NCBI RefSeq assembly: GCF_000237925.1
Contig: NC_031496.1
Location: 33,290,295 to 33,354,294, forward strand
DNA length: 64,000 nt
Source: Schistosoma mansoni
Taxonomy: Eukaryota > Platyhelminthes > Trematoda > Strigeidida > Schistosomatidae
Reading direction: 5' to 3'
The notes beneath the pieces were generated by a model. It was not told the origin of the DNA. It did no database searches and saw nothing but the letters and a program-made list of their open reading frames with translations. Below, one piece after another: positions 11,481 through 22,189 of the stretch. A program made the translations under genes and the position numbers. Within the stretch, counting starts at the first letter, position 1. The number at the start of each line of letters is the position of its first letter.

Positions 11481-12354
11481 TGTGGGCAAGAATGACAATG
11501 ACTGGTTGTTTTGCTGAGTCAGACATTAGATAGGATAACAGGTGTTATATATGTTATATATATATCCCCCTATCCTTATTATGTATTGACTGTTCCTTGT
11601 TGTTGGATTGTGTTAGATTTTGTTGTGGGAATATATTAACGTTCTAGTCAGACTGATCTCGTGTTCTTGATCTGAGTTATGTTGAAGTCCTGTAGAACAG
11701 ACATTGCGTGGGAATCTAGTGTAGATATTCGTTTAAGATAAATTAACGTCCCACATACATGTAAAAAGTGAAAGGACTGTTATAACAAGAAACCTCAGAG
11801 CTATAACAAATATCCTACCGTTTAGAAACAGACTCGAACCAAGAACCTACCAGTACTGTATTAGTAGCATAATAGCATTTATTAAATACCCGTATACAAT
11901 GCAAATATGCTAACAAATAATGATCAATTCCAGTCATGAATATCAATAATAGGAAAAATACTAATCTTACCCAAAAGGAATGTTTCTAGACATCATTAAT
12001 CACCATGTTTCTTTACCACACCAAGGTGATACTTAAAGAAGAAAGACACACACACACACACAATCTAGTGAAAGTTATTTGGGTAGATATACGAATTGTT
12101 TATAACAGTGAAACAAATTGTATTCAAATGTACTAAAACATTCAAACAGAATTTTCCGAAATCTGGAATTCCATATCAAGAATGTGTTTTAAGTAACGAA
12201 AATTATAACGGAAAATCTACTTAGGTATTTATGTTCTAGATTTAAACTATTTCAATTAGATTATTGTAGTGAATGAGAACACAAGTGGAAACAATCGAAG
12301 GTATATCAATACAAAATTACAGAACATCTTAGTGAAATCTAAGAACAAACTCTA
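11481..12354. other. AT-rich intron sequence with short microsatellites
   Basis: TATATA tract near 11556 and an (AC)n tract at 12048-12062. No gene or classified element is seen. Confidence 0.5.
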
Positions 12355-12615
12355 GCTGAAGACAATTGGTGAATGGTTGCTCAAACTTCGTGGATTGGTT
12401 AAAGTTAGACATTAACACCGTTGGATACCAGCCGGCTCAGTGGTCTATCGGTTAAGTGCACTGGCACGAGATGGGTAGGTCCTGGGTTCGAAACTCGCTG
12501 GGCGAGATCGTAGATGAGCACTGCTGAGAAGTCCCACAATAACACGAAACGGCCATCCAGTGCTTCCAGATTTTCCCTGGTGGTCTAGCTTTAATTGACT
12601 CACGCTTTCAACAGT
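12355..12615 (+). mobile_element. Family B ribozyme element
   Basis: Forward copy with the 5' body (TTCGTGGATTGGTTAAAGTT), tRNA-like head (GGCTCAGTGGTCTATCGG, CCTGGGTTCGAAACTCG), hammerhead region and tail. The ribozyme core (CTGAGAA) and stem II are altered. Confidence 0.8.
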
Positions 12616-12784
12616 GAATACTTCATTTGCAAAATGATTTCATTATCCCTTCGTTTCCAATATCGAACATTCTCTGTTCTCTTTCTCTTTTCTTTAATCT
12701 TCTTCACCTTCTACTGTCTCCAGGTATTTCACTTTTTATTGATGATACATACTACTGATATCTGTCAATATCAATAGCATACTT

Positions 12785-13305
12785 AATTATTTACTCCTGT
12801 TACTCCCAATGGAGAATAGGGCGCCGACCAGCATTCTCAAAACCACTCCATACTGTGCCTTCCTCTCTGGATCTATCCAACTTTTATTCATTCTCCTCAT
12901 GCCTGTCTCCATTTCTCGGTGTAATATGTTCTTTGGTCTTCCTCTTTTCCGTTGGCCTTCACGATTCCATGTGAGGGATTGTCTTGTGACGTAGTTGGGT
13001 GATTTCCTCAATGTGTGTCCTATTCACTTCCAGCGCTTCTTCCTGATTTCTTCCTCCATTGGAATCTGGTTTGTTGTCTCCGACAGTAGGTTGTTGCTGA
13101 TAGTGTCTGGTAAACGGATCCGAAGTAATTTGCGTAGACAACTGTTGATAATCACTTGTATCTTCTGGATGGTGGCCTTTATTGTTCTCCAGGTTTCCAC
13201 CCCATACAGTAGAACTGTGTTGATATTTGTATTGAAAATTCTGATCTTGATGTTGGTTGACAATTGTTTTGAGTTCCAGATGTTCTTTAGTTGTACAGCT
13301 TAAAT
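12785..13305 (-). mobile_element. RTE-clade LINE, 3' fragment
   Basis: Reverse copy from the terminus (CCTGTTACTCCCAATGGAG) to the region coding [14 protein letters not shown] long part of the frame is open (79 residues at 13024-13263 on the minus strand), suggesting a moderately young insertion. Confidence 0.85.
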
Positions 13306-13796
13306 TCGAAGCAATCTTCTTGTAATAACCTAGAATACTATAAGGTTAGTATTGTAGACTCAATCGTAAGTGACATTTGTTAGAAAATTTAACAGACTAA
13401 TGGGATACAAACGAAATTTAAATTCACTCAGTTTAGTGTAAAGTTTTACAGATTACAGTCTTCACAACATGATTATATGGGACTGTTTATCAATCAGTAC
13501 ATATACCAGTAGTTAATCTGATATAACCGTCTCGAACAATAAAAGTGATCACTCCTCATTTTAACACTAACATCTAAACTGTAACGTTGACAAATGTTGA
13601 TATCGTATTTAGTCAGGTAATCATAAACAATACAAATGTCTATCTATTTGTAGTTGCTACATTTTTAACAAACACATTCACTTAGTCAACCGGTCATAAC
13701 TAAAGTAGAATCTGGCACATACGTGAATCGGTCCAAGTTGTCACACCATATTCATGCAGTCAGATGAAAATATGAAGAGTGATGATAGATTGGTAG
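13306..13796. other. AT-rich intron sequence, no feature recognised
   Basis: No coding, RNA or repeat signature recognised. Confidence 0.5.
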
Positions 13797-14078
13797 TGTT
13801 GTGAACAGAACACTGGTTGGGGACAATCGAATGTATTTAAGCAAAAATTACAGACTATCTCAGTAAATTATGACAACCATACAATGAACAGTCAATTTGC
13901 AAATTCACAACCAATGGTCTCGATCTTCACTGTTTCTTCTCTAATTCCATTGTTCGTCCATTTTCCTTCCGATTGCGCTTTGTTTCAGTTCTTTCCTCAT
14001 CGGTCTTCTGCCAAAATACATTCTATGTCTGACCAACACCATGTACTACTTATATGGATATAAGTAGACCACACCACA
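13797..14078 (-). mobile_element. Solo LTR-like repeat, about 300 bp family
   Basis: Reverse relative of 1242-1544, starting TGTTGTGAAC and ending ACCACA on the + strand, with a perfect 4-base target duplication GTAG (13793-13796 and 14079-14082). A fossil without internal region. Confidence 0.65.
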
Positions 14079-14592
14079 GTAGAAGTACTGACAGTAACAG
14101 TGGTATTAGAAAAGATTAAGGATGAACAACATAATATGAGAAAAGAGACTGCATTTATGGGGATAAAACGTATAAGATAATCTTAAAAGTTAATATCTAA
14201 GGAAAGGCTAACCATTTCGACTGGTTCTGAGTCATGTTACTCAACGTCTCCAAGCATTTGCCAAGATAATAACAAGGAAGCAAACCACTTGCACTTGTCA
14301 ACGTAGCTCACTCCAGAAGTTCTCAACTTATGGACTAATGTTGCGTCACCTGGAATCTTCAACTAGAGATTTTTTATATCCCGGAATCATTACTATTGTA
14401 ACTGTAAGACTTGAGTCCATCGACACTGTTGTAAACGGAAAAGCAGCTGGGAGGGGGTTGTCGCTATTATTTATGTATCGACTCCGTTGAATCCGCAGTT
14501 TTGCTGCCTTTATTTGACAATCAGGGACCTCCCAGTATTACATATAATGACTCCACAGAACTTACTCTTATATTAATCAACGTAGTACAACA

Positions 14593-14650
14593 TCTTACTT
14601 ACTTACGCCTGTTACTCCCAATGGAGCATAGGCCACCGACCAGCCAGTAC
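14593..14650 (-). mobile_element. RTE-clade LINE, terminal scrap
   Basis: Only the last ~50 bases of the element, TTACTTACGCCTGTTACTCC onward. It forms an inverted pair with 14940-15001. Confidence 0.75.
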
Positions 14651-14939
14651 AGTACAACATCTAGGTGTACAATAAATCGCCACTATATTACTATAACTGT
14701 GAATTCTAAACAATCACATCTTATTGAATAACCATGATATTTTTGAAAATTGAAAAATAAAAAACAACATTCCATTTATAATTTGATCAAAATGGTAGAT
14801 AGTAGCATTTTGATAACTATGGCCAAATTCAATAACAATATGGGCGTATATATTATGAATGAAACAAGGATGTACATTTGATGATTTTTTCATCTTTTAA
14901 GAGTACATTAATAATAATAAATACTTGTTGTTTTTCTGC

Positions 14940-15001
14940 TTGGAGAATGCTGGTCGGTGGCCTATGCTCCATTGGGAGTAACAGGCATAAGTAAGTAAGT
15001 A
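14940..15001 (+). mobile_element. RTE-clade LINE, terminal scrap
   Basis: The last ~60 bases of the element ending GGCATAAGTAAGTAAG. Confidence 0.75.
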
Positions 15002-15504
15002 CTTGTTGTTTTATCCCTAATCAGAGCTTGTCGATGTACATTTGTAGAGAACTAGTACTTGTTCTAAATGCGGTTCACTAACCTTGTAGAGGTTAATTTC
15101 CTCTGTATCTGGCTCCAGTATATAGTATCTCATTAATTGAGTATTTAACACAAGCTAAATCTCATAGTAGAATTATGGATTTACTCGAGATTATTCAAAT
15201 GTCCGAACACCAGTTATAGAAGCTGAAGTTTGGTAAAATCCGTAAGCATACAGATAGCAAGCACAGAGGGAAACCAGTGAATGTGGGTGTGTGCGTGTGT
15301 GAGTGTGAAATATCCATATATATTTATGAGTGTTGATTCGTTGTGGATAAATTATTGATTGTCTGTATGTTACAACTAATGGGAGAATAGATTAAAGATT
15401 GATGTGCAGATACACGCACAGTTCAATCAAACTCACACATAAATTTACATAGAGGATTAAATGTCTAAATTACAACGAGTAGACAAATAATACAATATTA
15501 TATA
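15002..15504. other. AT-rich intron sequence, no feature recognised
   Basis: A short GTGTGTG tract lies near 15285-15305; otherwise no supported feature. Confidence 0.5.
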
Positions 15505-15795
15505 GTAGAAATCATGAGTCAATCGAAACTAGACTACCATGGAAAACCTGGAAGCACTGAACGGCCGTTTCGTCCTATTATGGGTCTACTCATCAGTGCG
15601 CATCCACAATCCCGCCTCACGAGATTCGAACCCAGGACCTATCAGTTTCGCGCGCGAGCGCTTAAACGCTAGACCACTGAGCCGGCCAGCATCCAACAGT
15701 GTTAATATCTAACTTTAACTAATTCATGAAATTGAGCAATATTTCACGAATGTCTTCAGTGAGTTGATATCTCCCAACAGACTTAGTTGAACTCC
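15505..15795 (-). mobile_element. Family B ribozyme element
   Basis: Reverse copy with tail, hammerhead region (core disturbed), tRNA-like head and 5' body. It is joined directly to a forward copy at 15795, forming a head-to-head pair. Confidence 0.8.
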
Positions 15796-15958
15796 AGTCT
15801 CGCGCTCAAGAGTGATAGGTTTTCGGTTTAAATTTCACGAAGCGGGATCGTGGGTGCGAACTGCTGAGGAGTCACACAATAGAACAAAACGGCTGTCCAG
15901 TGCTTCCAGGTTTTCCTTGGTGGTCTAGCTTCAATTGACTCATGCTTTCAACTATGAA
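15795..15958 (+). mobile_element. Family B ribozyme element, 5' truncated
   Basis: Forward copy from the tRNA-like part to the tail end CATGCTTTCAACTATG. The GAAA box is changed to CAAAA. Confidence 0.75.
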
Positions 15959-16811
15959 ATTATGATTGTTAATAATAGAATAAGATTTAATAGGATTAAA
16001 ACAAGACTTATGATATTAAATAGAAAGATATTGTCTGGTATTTTTGAAATAAGGATGAATTACGAAGACCCAAAGACAAACTAATTACTACATCCCATAA
16101 TCCTATTAACTATCTTATTCACAAATGACTGTCTTTGTATTTAATTCCTGAAGTATCAGTGTTAAACTGTGAACTGCACAGTCAATCATATTGACAGTGA
16201 TATGGTTAACCGTCGATCGAAATTAGATTAATTATTCAGTATCGTCAATTGACTGTGAAATATATCTTCTTTATATCCAGATTATTAGCTGGATATCTTC
16301 ACTCTATCAATAAGGAGTGACTGATTAGGACTGTAGTCCTAGTTTGTAATGATTATCCAGTGACTTCAAACAATATGCATTTTTTTGGAAATCATGATGA
16401 AACACACTTTCTTCTATGACTTCATCGTTTTCATTCATTGTTAGTCTGAAAGAACCTGTTACTTTGAGGTGATATACTGAGGAGTTTGAGTTTAGGATGT
16501 TGAAATAGCTTTATTTACATTTCTTATTAATCTTTAAATCACTATTATGTAATACTGTTCTACTCGAATCCAGCTGAAGGTTATAAAGCTAATGAACGAT
16601 ATAAATGTTGTTAACTTAGGCTGAAAGAAGATTCTCATATGATTGATCACATAGCATCAAATAACTGTTCAGTTAATGATTGTATAATTCATGAGATGAT
16701 ACGAATTGGCCTAAAAAGAAGGAAAAATATCGGATTAATGGTTTAAATATGTATACGATCACTTTATAATCGATGTATAGAAAATCGATGCTGTCCAATG
16801 ATTATATAATT
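15959..16811. other. AT-rich intron sequence, no feature recognised
   Basis: No coding or repeat signature recognised. Confidence 0.5.
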
Positions 16812-17095
16812 TAATAGTTGAATTCATCAGTCGATTAAAGCTAGAACACCAGGCAAAACTTGAAAGCACTGAATAGCCATTTCGTCCTATTGTGGGACTC
16901 CTCAGTAGTGTGCATTCACAATCCCGTTAACGGGATTCCAACTTAGAACCTATCGGTCTCGCGCAGTAAACGCTTAACTTCTAGACCACTGAGCCGTCAT
17001 CCAGAAGTGTTAATGTCTAACGAAACAGCTATCCAGTACTTCCAAGTTATCTATGGTGGTCTAGTTTTATTCAACTCATGAATTCAACTATTACA
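16812..17095 (-). mobile_element. Family B ribozyme element with both inverted ends
   Basis: Reverse copy from AGTTGAATTCATCAGTCG through hammerhead and head. It then switches to a forward tail (17028-17092) ending ACTCATGAATTCAACT, so the whole is bounded by inverted ends. Confidence 0.75.
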
Positions 17096-17199
17096 TCACT
17101 ACAATCTACAAAAACAAATCCCTTTTATGATTCTTCAATTCTCTAAATAAAATCAGTTTTTACTATACTTTTAGAAACAAACAAACATACCTGTATTTC

Positions 17200-17769
17200 T
17201 TTTTACTTACTTACTTACGTCTGTTACGCCCAATGGAGCATAGGCTGCCGACCAGCATTCTCCAACCCACTCTCTCTTGGGCATTCCTTTATAGTTCCAT
17301 CCAATTGTTGTTCATTCTTCTCATGTCTATCTCCATTTCTCAGCATAATGTGTTCTTTGGTCTTCCTCTCCTCGTTTGGCCTTCGGGATTCCATGTGAGG
17401 GCTCGTCTTGTGACACAATTAGGTGCTTTCCTCAAAGCGTGCCCAATTCACTTCCAACGCTTCTTCCTGATTTCTTCCTCCATTGGAATCTGGTTTGTAC
17501 TCTCCCACATTAACTTGTTGTTCATAGTGTCTGGCCGATGGATCCGAAGTATCTTGCATAGACAACTGTTAATAAACACTTGTATCTTTTGGATAATGGC
17601 TTTCGTAGTTCTCCAGGTATCCGCCCCATACAGTAGAACTGTCTTGACATTTGTATTGAAAATTCTGATCTTGGTGTTGGTTGACAGACAATTGTTTTGA
17701 GTTCCAGATGTTCTTCATTTGCAGATATACTGCTCTTGCTTTGCCGATCCTCGCCCTCACATCTGCAAT
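17200..17769 (-). mobile_element. RTE-clade LINE, 3' fragment, near-identical twin of 26725-27292
   Basis: Reverse, 5'-truncated copy. Over about 560 bases it matches the 3' end of the copy at 25610-27292 so closely that translated frames agree over 155 residues. Both share a private extra TGTC in AATTGTCTGTCAACC that is absent from the copies at 9100 and 61250, so one derives from the other or both from one recent source. Confidence 0.9.
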
Positions 17770-18104
17770 ACCCGTATCTCACTAAGTATTTATTATCTAA
17801 TAATTTTCTATTTTCTGTCATTATTATTCAGATATATCATACTCAGTAACAAGGATACAAAAAAATAAACAAATGAAAACTATTTCCGTCTTATTTTTCT
17901 ATATATTCACCGAAATGAGAACAGATTTGAAGTTCAATCATGCATAGATACATTAAACACCTACACTGAAATTCAAATTAAGTGTAAATATTTGATTATA
18001 CTTTCCTCAGTTTATTTATTAATCATAGTTACTATGTAGGTTTATGTGTTTAATGTTAACATTTTGTACAATTCAAGTTAAATAATTAAATGATAGAATT
18101 ATCA

Positions 18105-18375
18105 GAAGGGGATTTTGTGGAGATTTTATTAATTTTATAGAGTTGAGATCATTAGTCAATCGAAGCTAGATCATTATAAAAGACCTGGAAGCATTGGACG
18201 GCCGTTTCGTCCTGTTATGGGACTCCTTAGTAGTGCGCATCCACGATCCCGCCTCACAAGATTCCAACCCAGGACCTACCAGTCTTGCACCAGAGAGCTT
18301 AACCGATTGACCACTAAGTCGGTTTTCCATGGTGGTCTAGCTCCAATTGACTAAAGACCTCAACTCTATAAAATG
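18105..18375 (-). mobile_element. Family B ribozyme element with both inverted ends
   Basis: Begins TCAGAAGGGGATTTTGTGG and ends in the forward tail TGGTGGTCTAGCTCCAATTG then CCTCAACTCTATAAAATGATA. Ribozyme core altered (CTAAGGA). Confidence 0.75.
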
Positions 18376-18504
18376 ATAGAATTATTAATGTGTGTGTGTG
18401 GGGATTTTATATAACATGAAATTAACTCAAGTATATTACATTAATATTCACTTGGAGTTGTTTACTAATAACTTCTTATGGTTATTTAGGACTGCAATTG
18501 ATAA

Positions 18505-18675
18505 ATTGCAGGACTCAATAGCTAAGTGGATAATGTGATAGCATTTGAAGTGCACGGTACTGTGTTCGAGTCCCAGAGTGAGCATTAACTCCGAGATTCA
18601 AGTAAATCCAGTTGACAAGTTCCAAATAGGACGAAACGCGCGTTGTAGTTTCCGGTGTTAGCCACTATCCATCAT
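18505..18675 (+). mobile_element. Family A (Sm-alpha-type) ribozyme element
   Basis: Forward copy: tRNA-like head (GGACTCAATAGCTAAGTGG, TGTGTTCGAGTCCCA) and hammerhead region with a broken core (TTGACAA), ending at TAGCCACTATCCATCA. Confidence 0.8.
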
Positions 18676-18912
18676 TATATTAATAGTTTTTCATACTTTT
18701 AGCTATATCACTTGAATACGGAGCTTCGGTCATCATTCTAAACAATAACACCGGTGCTTAATTCTAATCGAAAATAGGATCTTGTTATTTGTTAACAAAT
18801 ATAAAAATATCTCTACAACAGATGTGTTTGAACTCTACTGGTCACCGCTTTCCATTAGAACTCCACTTAAATATCTCTTGATGTCAGTCATTAGTGAGCA
18901 TATGATTATAGA

Positions 18913-19150
18913 TCAGAAGGGGTTTTGTAGAGATTTCAGTGGTCTATCAGTTAGGTGCTCTGGTGTGAGACTGGTAGGTCCTGGGTTCGAATCTCGTGAG
19001 GCGGGATCGTGGATGCGCACTGCCAAAGAGTCCCATAACAGGACGAAACGGCCGCCCAGTGCTTCCAAATTTTCCATGGTGATCCAGCTTCAATTGACTC
19101 ATGATTTCAATTATGAAAATACTGAAATCTCCACAAAAAACCCCATTTTT
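18913..19150 (+). mobile_element. Family B element with outer inverted ends
   Basis: The left end TCAGAAGGGGTTTTGTAGAG mirrors the right end CTCCACAAAAAACCCC. In between lie a tRNA-like head (AGGTCCTGGGTTCGAATCTC), a degraded ribozyme core and the tail. One of the clearest views of the outer terminal inverted repeats, although the left inner arm is deleted. Confidence 0.8.
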
Positions 19151-19159
19151 AAGTAACTG

Positions 19160-19200
19160 TCATTATTATTACTATTATTATTATTATTATTATTATTATC
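19160..19200 (+). repeat. (ATT)n microsatellite
   Basis: About 40 bases of TTA/ATT repeats directly after the family B element. Confidence 0.9.
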
Positions 19201-19396
19201 CCAGAATGGTTGATTTCATAGGTTACAGGATTTTATTCTATTCTAACTAATTGATTTCGACACTAATTACAGTTAGGGTATGACAAATAAATTGGAACAG
19301 TAAGTGTTGGGATCCCTTTCTTTTCAATGGTTATTATTTATACTTTTAAAGCAATTAGTCCCTTTGTAAGCAAAGATGGATAGTGGCTACAGTGGA

Positions 19397-19444
19397 ATCC
19401 AGGACGCGCGCCACTTCGTCCTATTTAGGACTCGTCAGCTGGAT
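19397..19444 (-). ncRNA. Hammerhead ribozyme, Sm-alpha type, GAAG variant
   Basis: CTGACGA and stem II GTCCTAAATAGGAC are intact and stem I ATCCAG/CTGGAT is perfect, but the usual GAAA is GAAG, giving a G-U pair at the base of stem III. The cleavage triplet is GTC. Confidence 0.55.
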
Positions 19445-19875
19445 GTACCTGCATCTCAGAGTTGATGTTCACTCTGGGACTCAAACCCACTACCTTTCGC
19501 TTCAAACGCCATCTCGTTATCCACTCGGCCACTGAGTCCTGATAGCCACTTGGTTGTGCAATGGGGTGAAGTTTAAATTCAACTTAGTATTGTTTGTTTG
19601 AATCTCCCCATCAACGTGTTAGGACTGCAACTCTGATAAATTTCGATAATGTAGTAAGAAGACGAAGATTATCAGAACTATGTGATTGATAAAATTCACT
19701 TAGTATTGTTTGTTTGAAATTCACTTAGTATTGTTTGTTTGAATCTTCCCATCGATGTGTTAGGACTGCAACTGGTCAGTCTCTAATTGGCATATGTGCA
19801 TACTGTGCGTATTGCCTCGATATAGCCTTGATTCACAAGCATGATAAGCAAAGATGGATAGTGGCTAGCAGTGGA

Positions 19876-19923
19876 ATCCAGGATGCGCGCCACTTCGTCC
19901 TATTTGGGACTCGTCAGCTGGAT
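19876..19923 (-). ncRNA. Hammerhead ribozyme, Sm-alpha type, GAAG variant
   Basis: As 19397-19444, but stem III reads GTG...CAT and the cleavage triplet is ATC. The U-A pair next to the G-U pair improves the helix compared with its tandem partner. Confidence 0.55.
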
Positions 19924-20109
19924 GTACCTGCATCTCAGAGTTGATGTTCACTCTGGGACTCGAATTCAGTACCCTCGCTTCAAACGCCATCGCGTTATCC
20001 ACTCAGCCACTGAGTCCTGATAGCCACTTGCTTGTGCGATGGGGTGAAGTTTAAATTCACTTAGTATTGTTTGTTTGAATCTTCCCATCGATGTGTTAGG
20101 ACTGATATA

Positions 20110-20960
20110 TTAGAGCAATACATTTTGAACAATCTGATCACACATAGTATACTTGTTAAGAACACTTATATATAAAGGTCAACTAGACTGGAAACGGGGG
20201 GGGGTAAGAGGAGAAAAGGGTAATAAAGAAAATAAATTGAAACCTCATCACTCTGGATAATAAGTGAATAATATTACTAGGGTAGATTTAAGGAGAGAAC
20301 AAACTCATTTCGAATACACAAAGGGGGTTTCAGTTTTCGTATGGCTAAGGCTTCAATAAGCCTTAGTATACGCCCTTTTACACTTTTATACAACACCACC
20401 AAAGCAGAGTTAAGATTAATCTTATGACCTGTTTCGATTATGTGTTTGACAATAGAGGATGATGAATGTTTATCCTCTACTCTTATTGGGTCATTTGATT
20501 CTATTCGTTTTTGCGACCATTTTGGCACATGTTCACCCACCCTAATTTTCAGATCACGATTGCTCCTCCCTATGTATGTGTGACCACACATGGCTTGTTT
20601 TTTTTAGGATGTTTATATTTTCCAAATTGTAAGCTTCCATTCAACTGATCAGCTGTTGTTATACCTTTCTTCGTTTTTGAATTATTTATATATATGTGAT
20701 AAACACTCTGATTAAACGCTTGAATCGATTTCCTAAGTTCTTCTAATAACCCCAGGCTAAATCCACGCGAAAACTTGAACACGAGAGAAAAGGCACAAAG
20801 TGTAGAAAGAACGCTTTACTCCAAGGTTCGTTTTATGTACGGAAAATTCAGGGTGTTTGTAGCATTTCAGATGACCTTGGGCTTCTCTAAGGGTCTGGAA
20901 CGCTACTAAACATAGTAGCAGGGTAGGTAATCATACAATCAGAGAGTTGACATGGTACTA
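20110..20960 (-). mobile_element. Penelope-like element, internally deleted copy with GIY-YIG endonuclease
   Basis: Minus-strand frame 20277-20591 codes a GIY-YIG nuclease: CGHTYIGRSNRDLKIRVGEH, then SSIVKHIIETGHKIN and RLIEALAIRKLKPPL, the usual C-terminal domain of animal Penelope-like elements. An adjacent frame (20570-20782) holds the linker; the reverse transcriptase is absent. Bases 20783-20960 resemble the 5' repeat region also seen at 23940-24230 (CTTGGAGTAAAG, CTCTCGTGTTCAAG). So a 5' repeat is joined to the C-terminal third and 3' UTR. Confidence 0.85.
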
Positions 20961-21377
20961 TTCACTTACTAGATGTTTCTGAGATACTTCTATTCAATTC
21001 TATTCAGATAAAATGTTTCCTAGCGTTTTCAGAGTTTTTCTGGGTTACTTTGAGGAGTATCCTGGATCTCCCCCAACTTATTATTCAGATTTTGTACCTT
21101 AAATGCTCCAACTTAGGAATATATTGTAATTTCTTACATCGATTGTTTTGTGGTCTAATAATTTAATGTTTACAACTGCCGGACGTTTTTTAATCATGAT
21201 AGGGAAATCGTATCAGCTGACTTATTTTTGTGTTTTGATTGAGATTTAGAGATAGGAGTTGTGAGTATATCAATAAGCCTTGGTATATCAGCTCACTTAG
21301 TTGAGGTAACAGATCAAGGTTATAACACTTACTAGAGAATACATGTTTACCATCAGGATAATTGATTTATAGAGATT
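20961..21377. other. Intron sequence, possibly more of the Penelope 5' region
   Basis: No open frame. Part may belong to the element on the left, but the boundary is not visible. Confidence 0.35.
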
Positions 21378-21840
21378 ATTATCAGAAGGGGTTTTGTAGA
21401 TATTATAATAATTTTGGTAGTTGAGATCATGAATCAATTGAAATTAGACCATCATGGAAAACCTGGAAGCACTGGATGGCCATTTCGTCCTATTATGGGA
21501 CTCCTCAGCAGTGCGCATCCACAATCCCGTCTCCCGAGATTCGAACCCAGGACCTATAAATTTCGTGAGCGAGCGCTTAACCACTAGACCATTGAGCCGG
21601 CCGGCATGCAAAGGTGTTAATATCTAACTTCAACCGATCCACGAAGTTGGGCGACACACCCACCAATGCCTTCAGTGAGTTACTATCTCACAACAGACCT
21701 GGTTGAACTTCACTGGTCACTGCTTCTCACTAGAACGCCAGGAAATACCTCATGGAGGCAATCGCTAGTGAGCATATGATGATTATTATCAGAAGGGGTT
21801 TTGTGGATATTATAGTAATTTTTGATAGTTGAGATCAGTT
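21378..21840 (-). mobile_element. Family B ribozyme element, nearly complete
   Basis: Runs from ATCAGAAGGGGTTTTGTAG through tail, hammerhead, tRNA-like head (GAGATTCGAACCCAGGACC reversed B box; ACCATTGAGCCGG A-box region) and the longest 5' body seen (to GCTAGTGAGCATATGATG at 21780). A second partial left end follows in the same orientation (21787-21835). It lies just upstream of the histone deacetylase exon at 21919. Confidence 0.85.
21469..21514 (-). ncRNA. Hammerhead-like ribozyme of family B, intact core with compensated stem III
   Basis: GCACTG, CTGAGGA, stem II GTCCCATAATAGGAC, GAAA, stem III ATGGCCAT, C17, CAGTGC. Compared with the copy at 11402 the second pair of stem III is U-A instead of C-G, both bases changed together. 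Stem I is perfect; cleavage triplet ATC. Confidence 0.7.
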
Positions 21841-21918
21841 AGTTATAAAATTTAGTATGTAAAAGATCTATTCTAGTAAAGTTTTATTTTATATGTTATT
21901 ATTTTTCTCAATAAATAG

Positions 21919-22044
21919 GAAGCAACATTCACTACAGTATTAGCATATGATTTGGGAATGCTTGCTCATCATTGTACATGTCAAACCGATGCAAATCATC
22001 CTGAAAATCCTCAACGATTAATTTCTATTTGGCAAAGACTTCAA
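21919..22044 (+). CDS. HDAC4: Class IIa histone deacetylase, start of catalytic domain
   Basis: A 126-base exon (42 codons, phase 0 on both sides) with acceptor AATAG and donor GTAAGTAT. It begins the deacetylase domain: VLAYDLGMLAHHCTC, then NHPENPQRL and SIWQRLQ. This matches the class IIa pattern, where an H-x-C-x-C...H cluster binds a second, structural zinc and the HPE-x-x-x-R segment opens the fold. The exon lies alone among repeats, with family B elements on both sides. It joins in frame to the exon at 34067, whose first residues (QTGLAAKC) continue the class IIa pattern WSRLQETGL. Confidence 0.9.
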
Positions 22045-22189
22045 GTAAGTATCATATTGTTGATTTATTTATTTTTGTTTCTATCAACTTATGTAACTGA
22101 GCTGTTGTTAATATTGAAGACTGAATTATGATGAGTCTTTGTTGACTTGTATATATGTCTAATGGATCCCTCGATTTAACATGATATAT

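Larger units (their letters stand above)
19372..20105 (-). mobile_element. Family A (Sm-alpha-type) elements in tandem
   Basis: Two reverse units with hammerheads 479 bases apart (19397-19444 and 19876-19923), each with a tRNA-like head (TTATCCACTCGGCCACTGAG and equivalent) and linked by the shared flank ATTGCCTCGATATAGCC...CAAGCATGATAAGC. A 35-base direct repeat ending TATTGTTTGTTTGAA lies between them. The array lies directly downstream, in the same orientation, of the Penelope-like element at 20110-20960. A near copy of the whole block is at 31366-32228. Confidence 0.85.

Noticed and set aside
17233-17700. 155-codon + strand ORF repeated on the opposite strand near 27376
   Set aside because: It is the antisense shadow of the RTE reverse transcriptase C-terminus, conserved only because the two copies are recent twins.
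19735-19944. 69-codon ORF present identically at 19735 and 31732
   Set aside because: Both lie within the duplicated family A ribozyme repeats; the identity reflects the duplication of non-coding repeat DNA.
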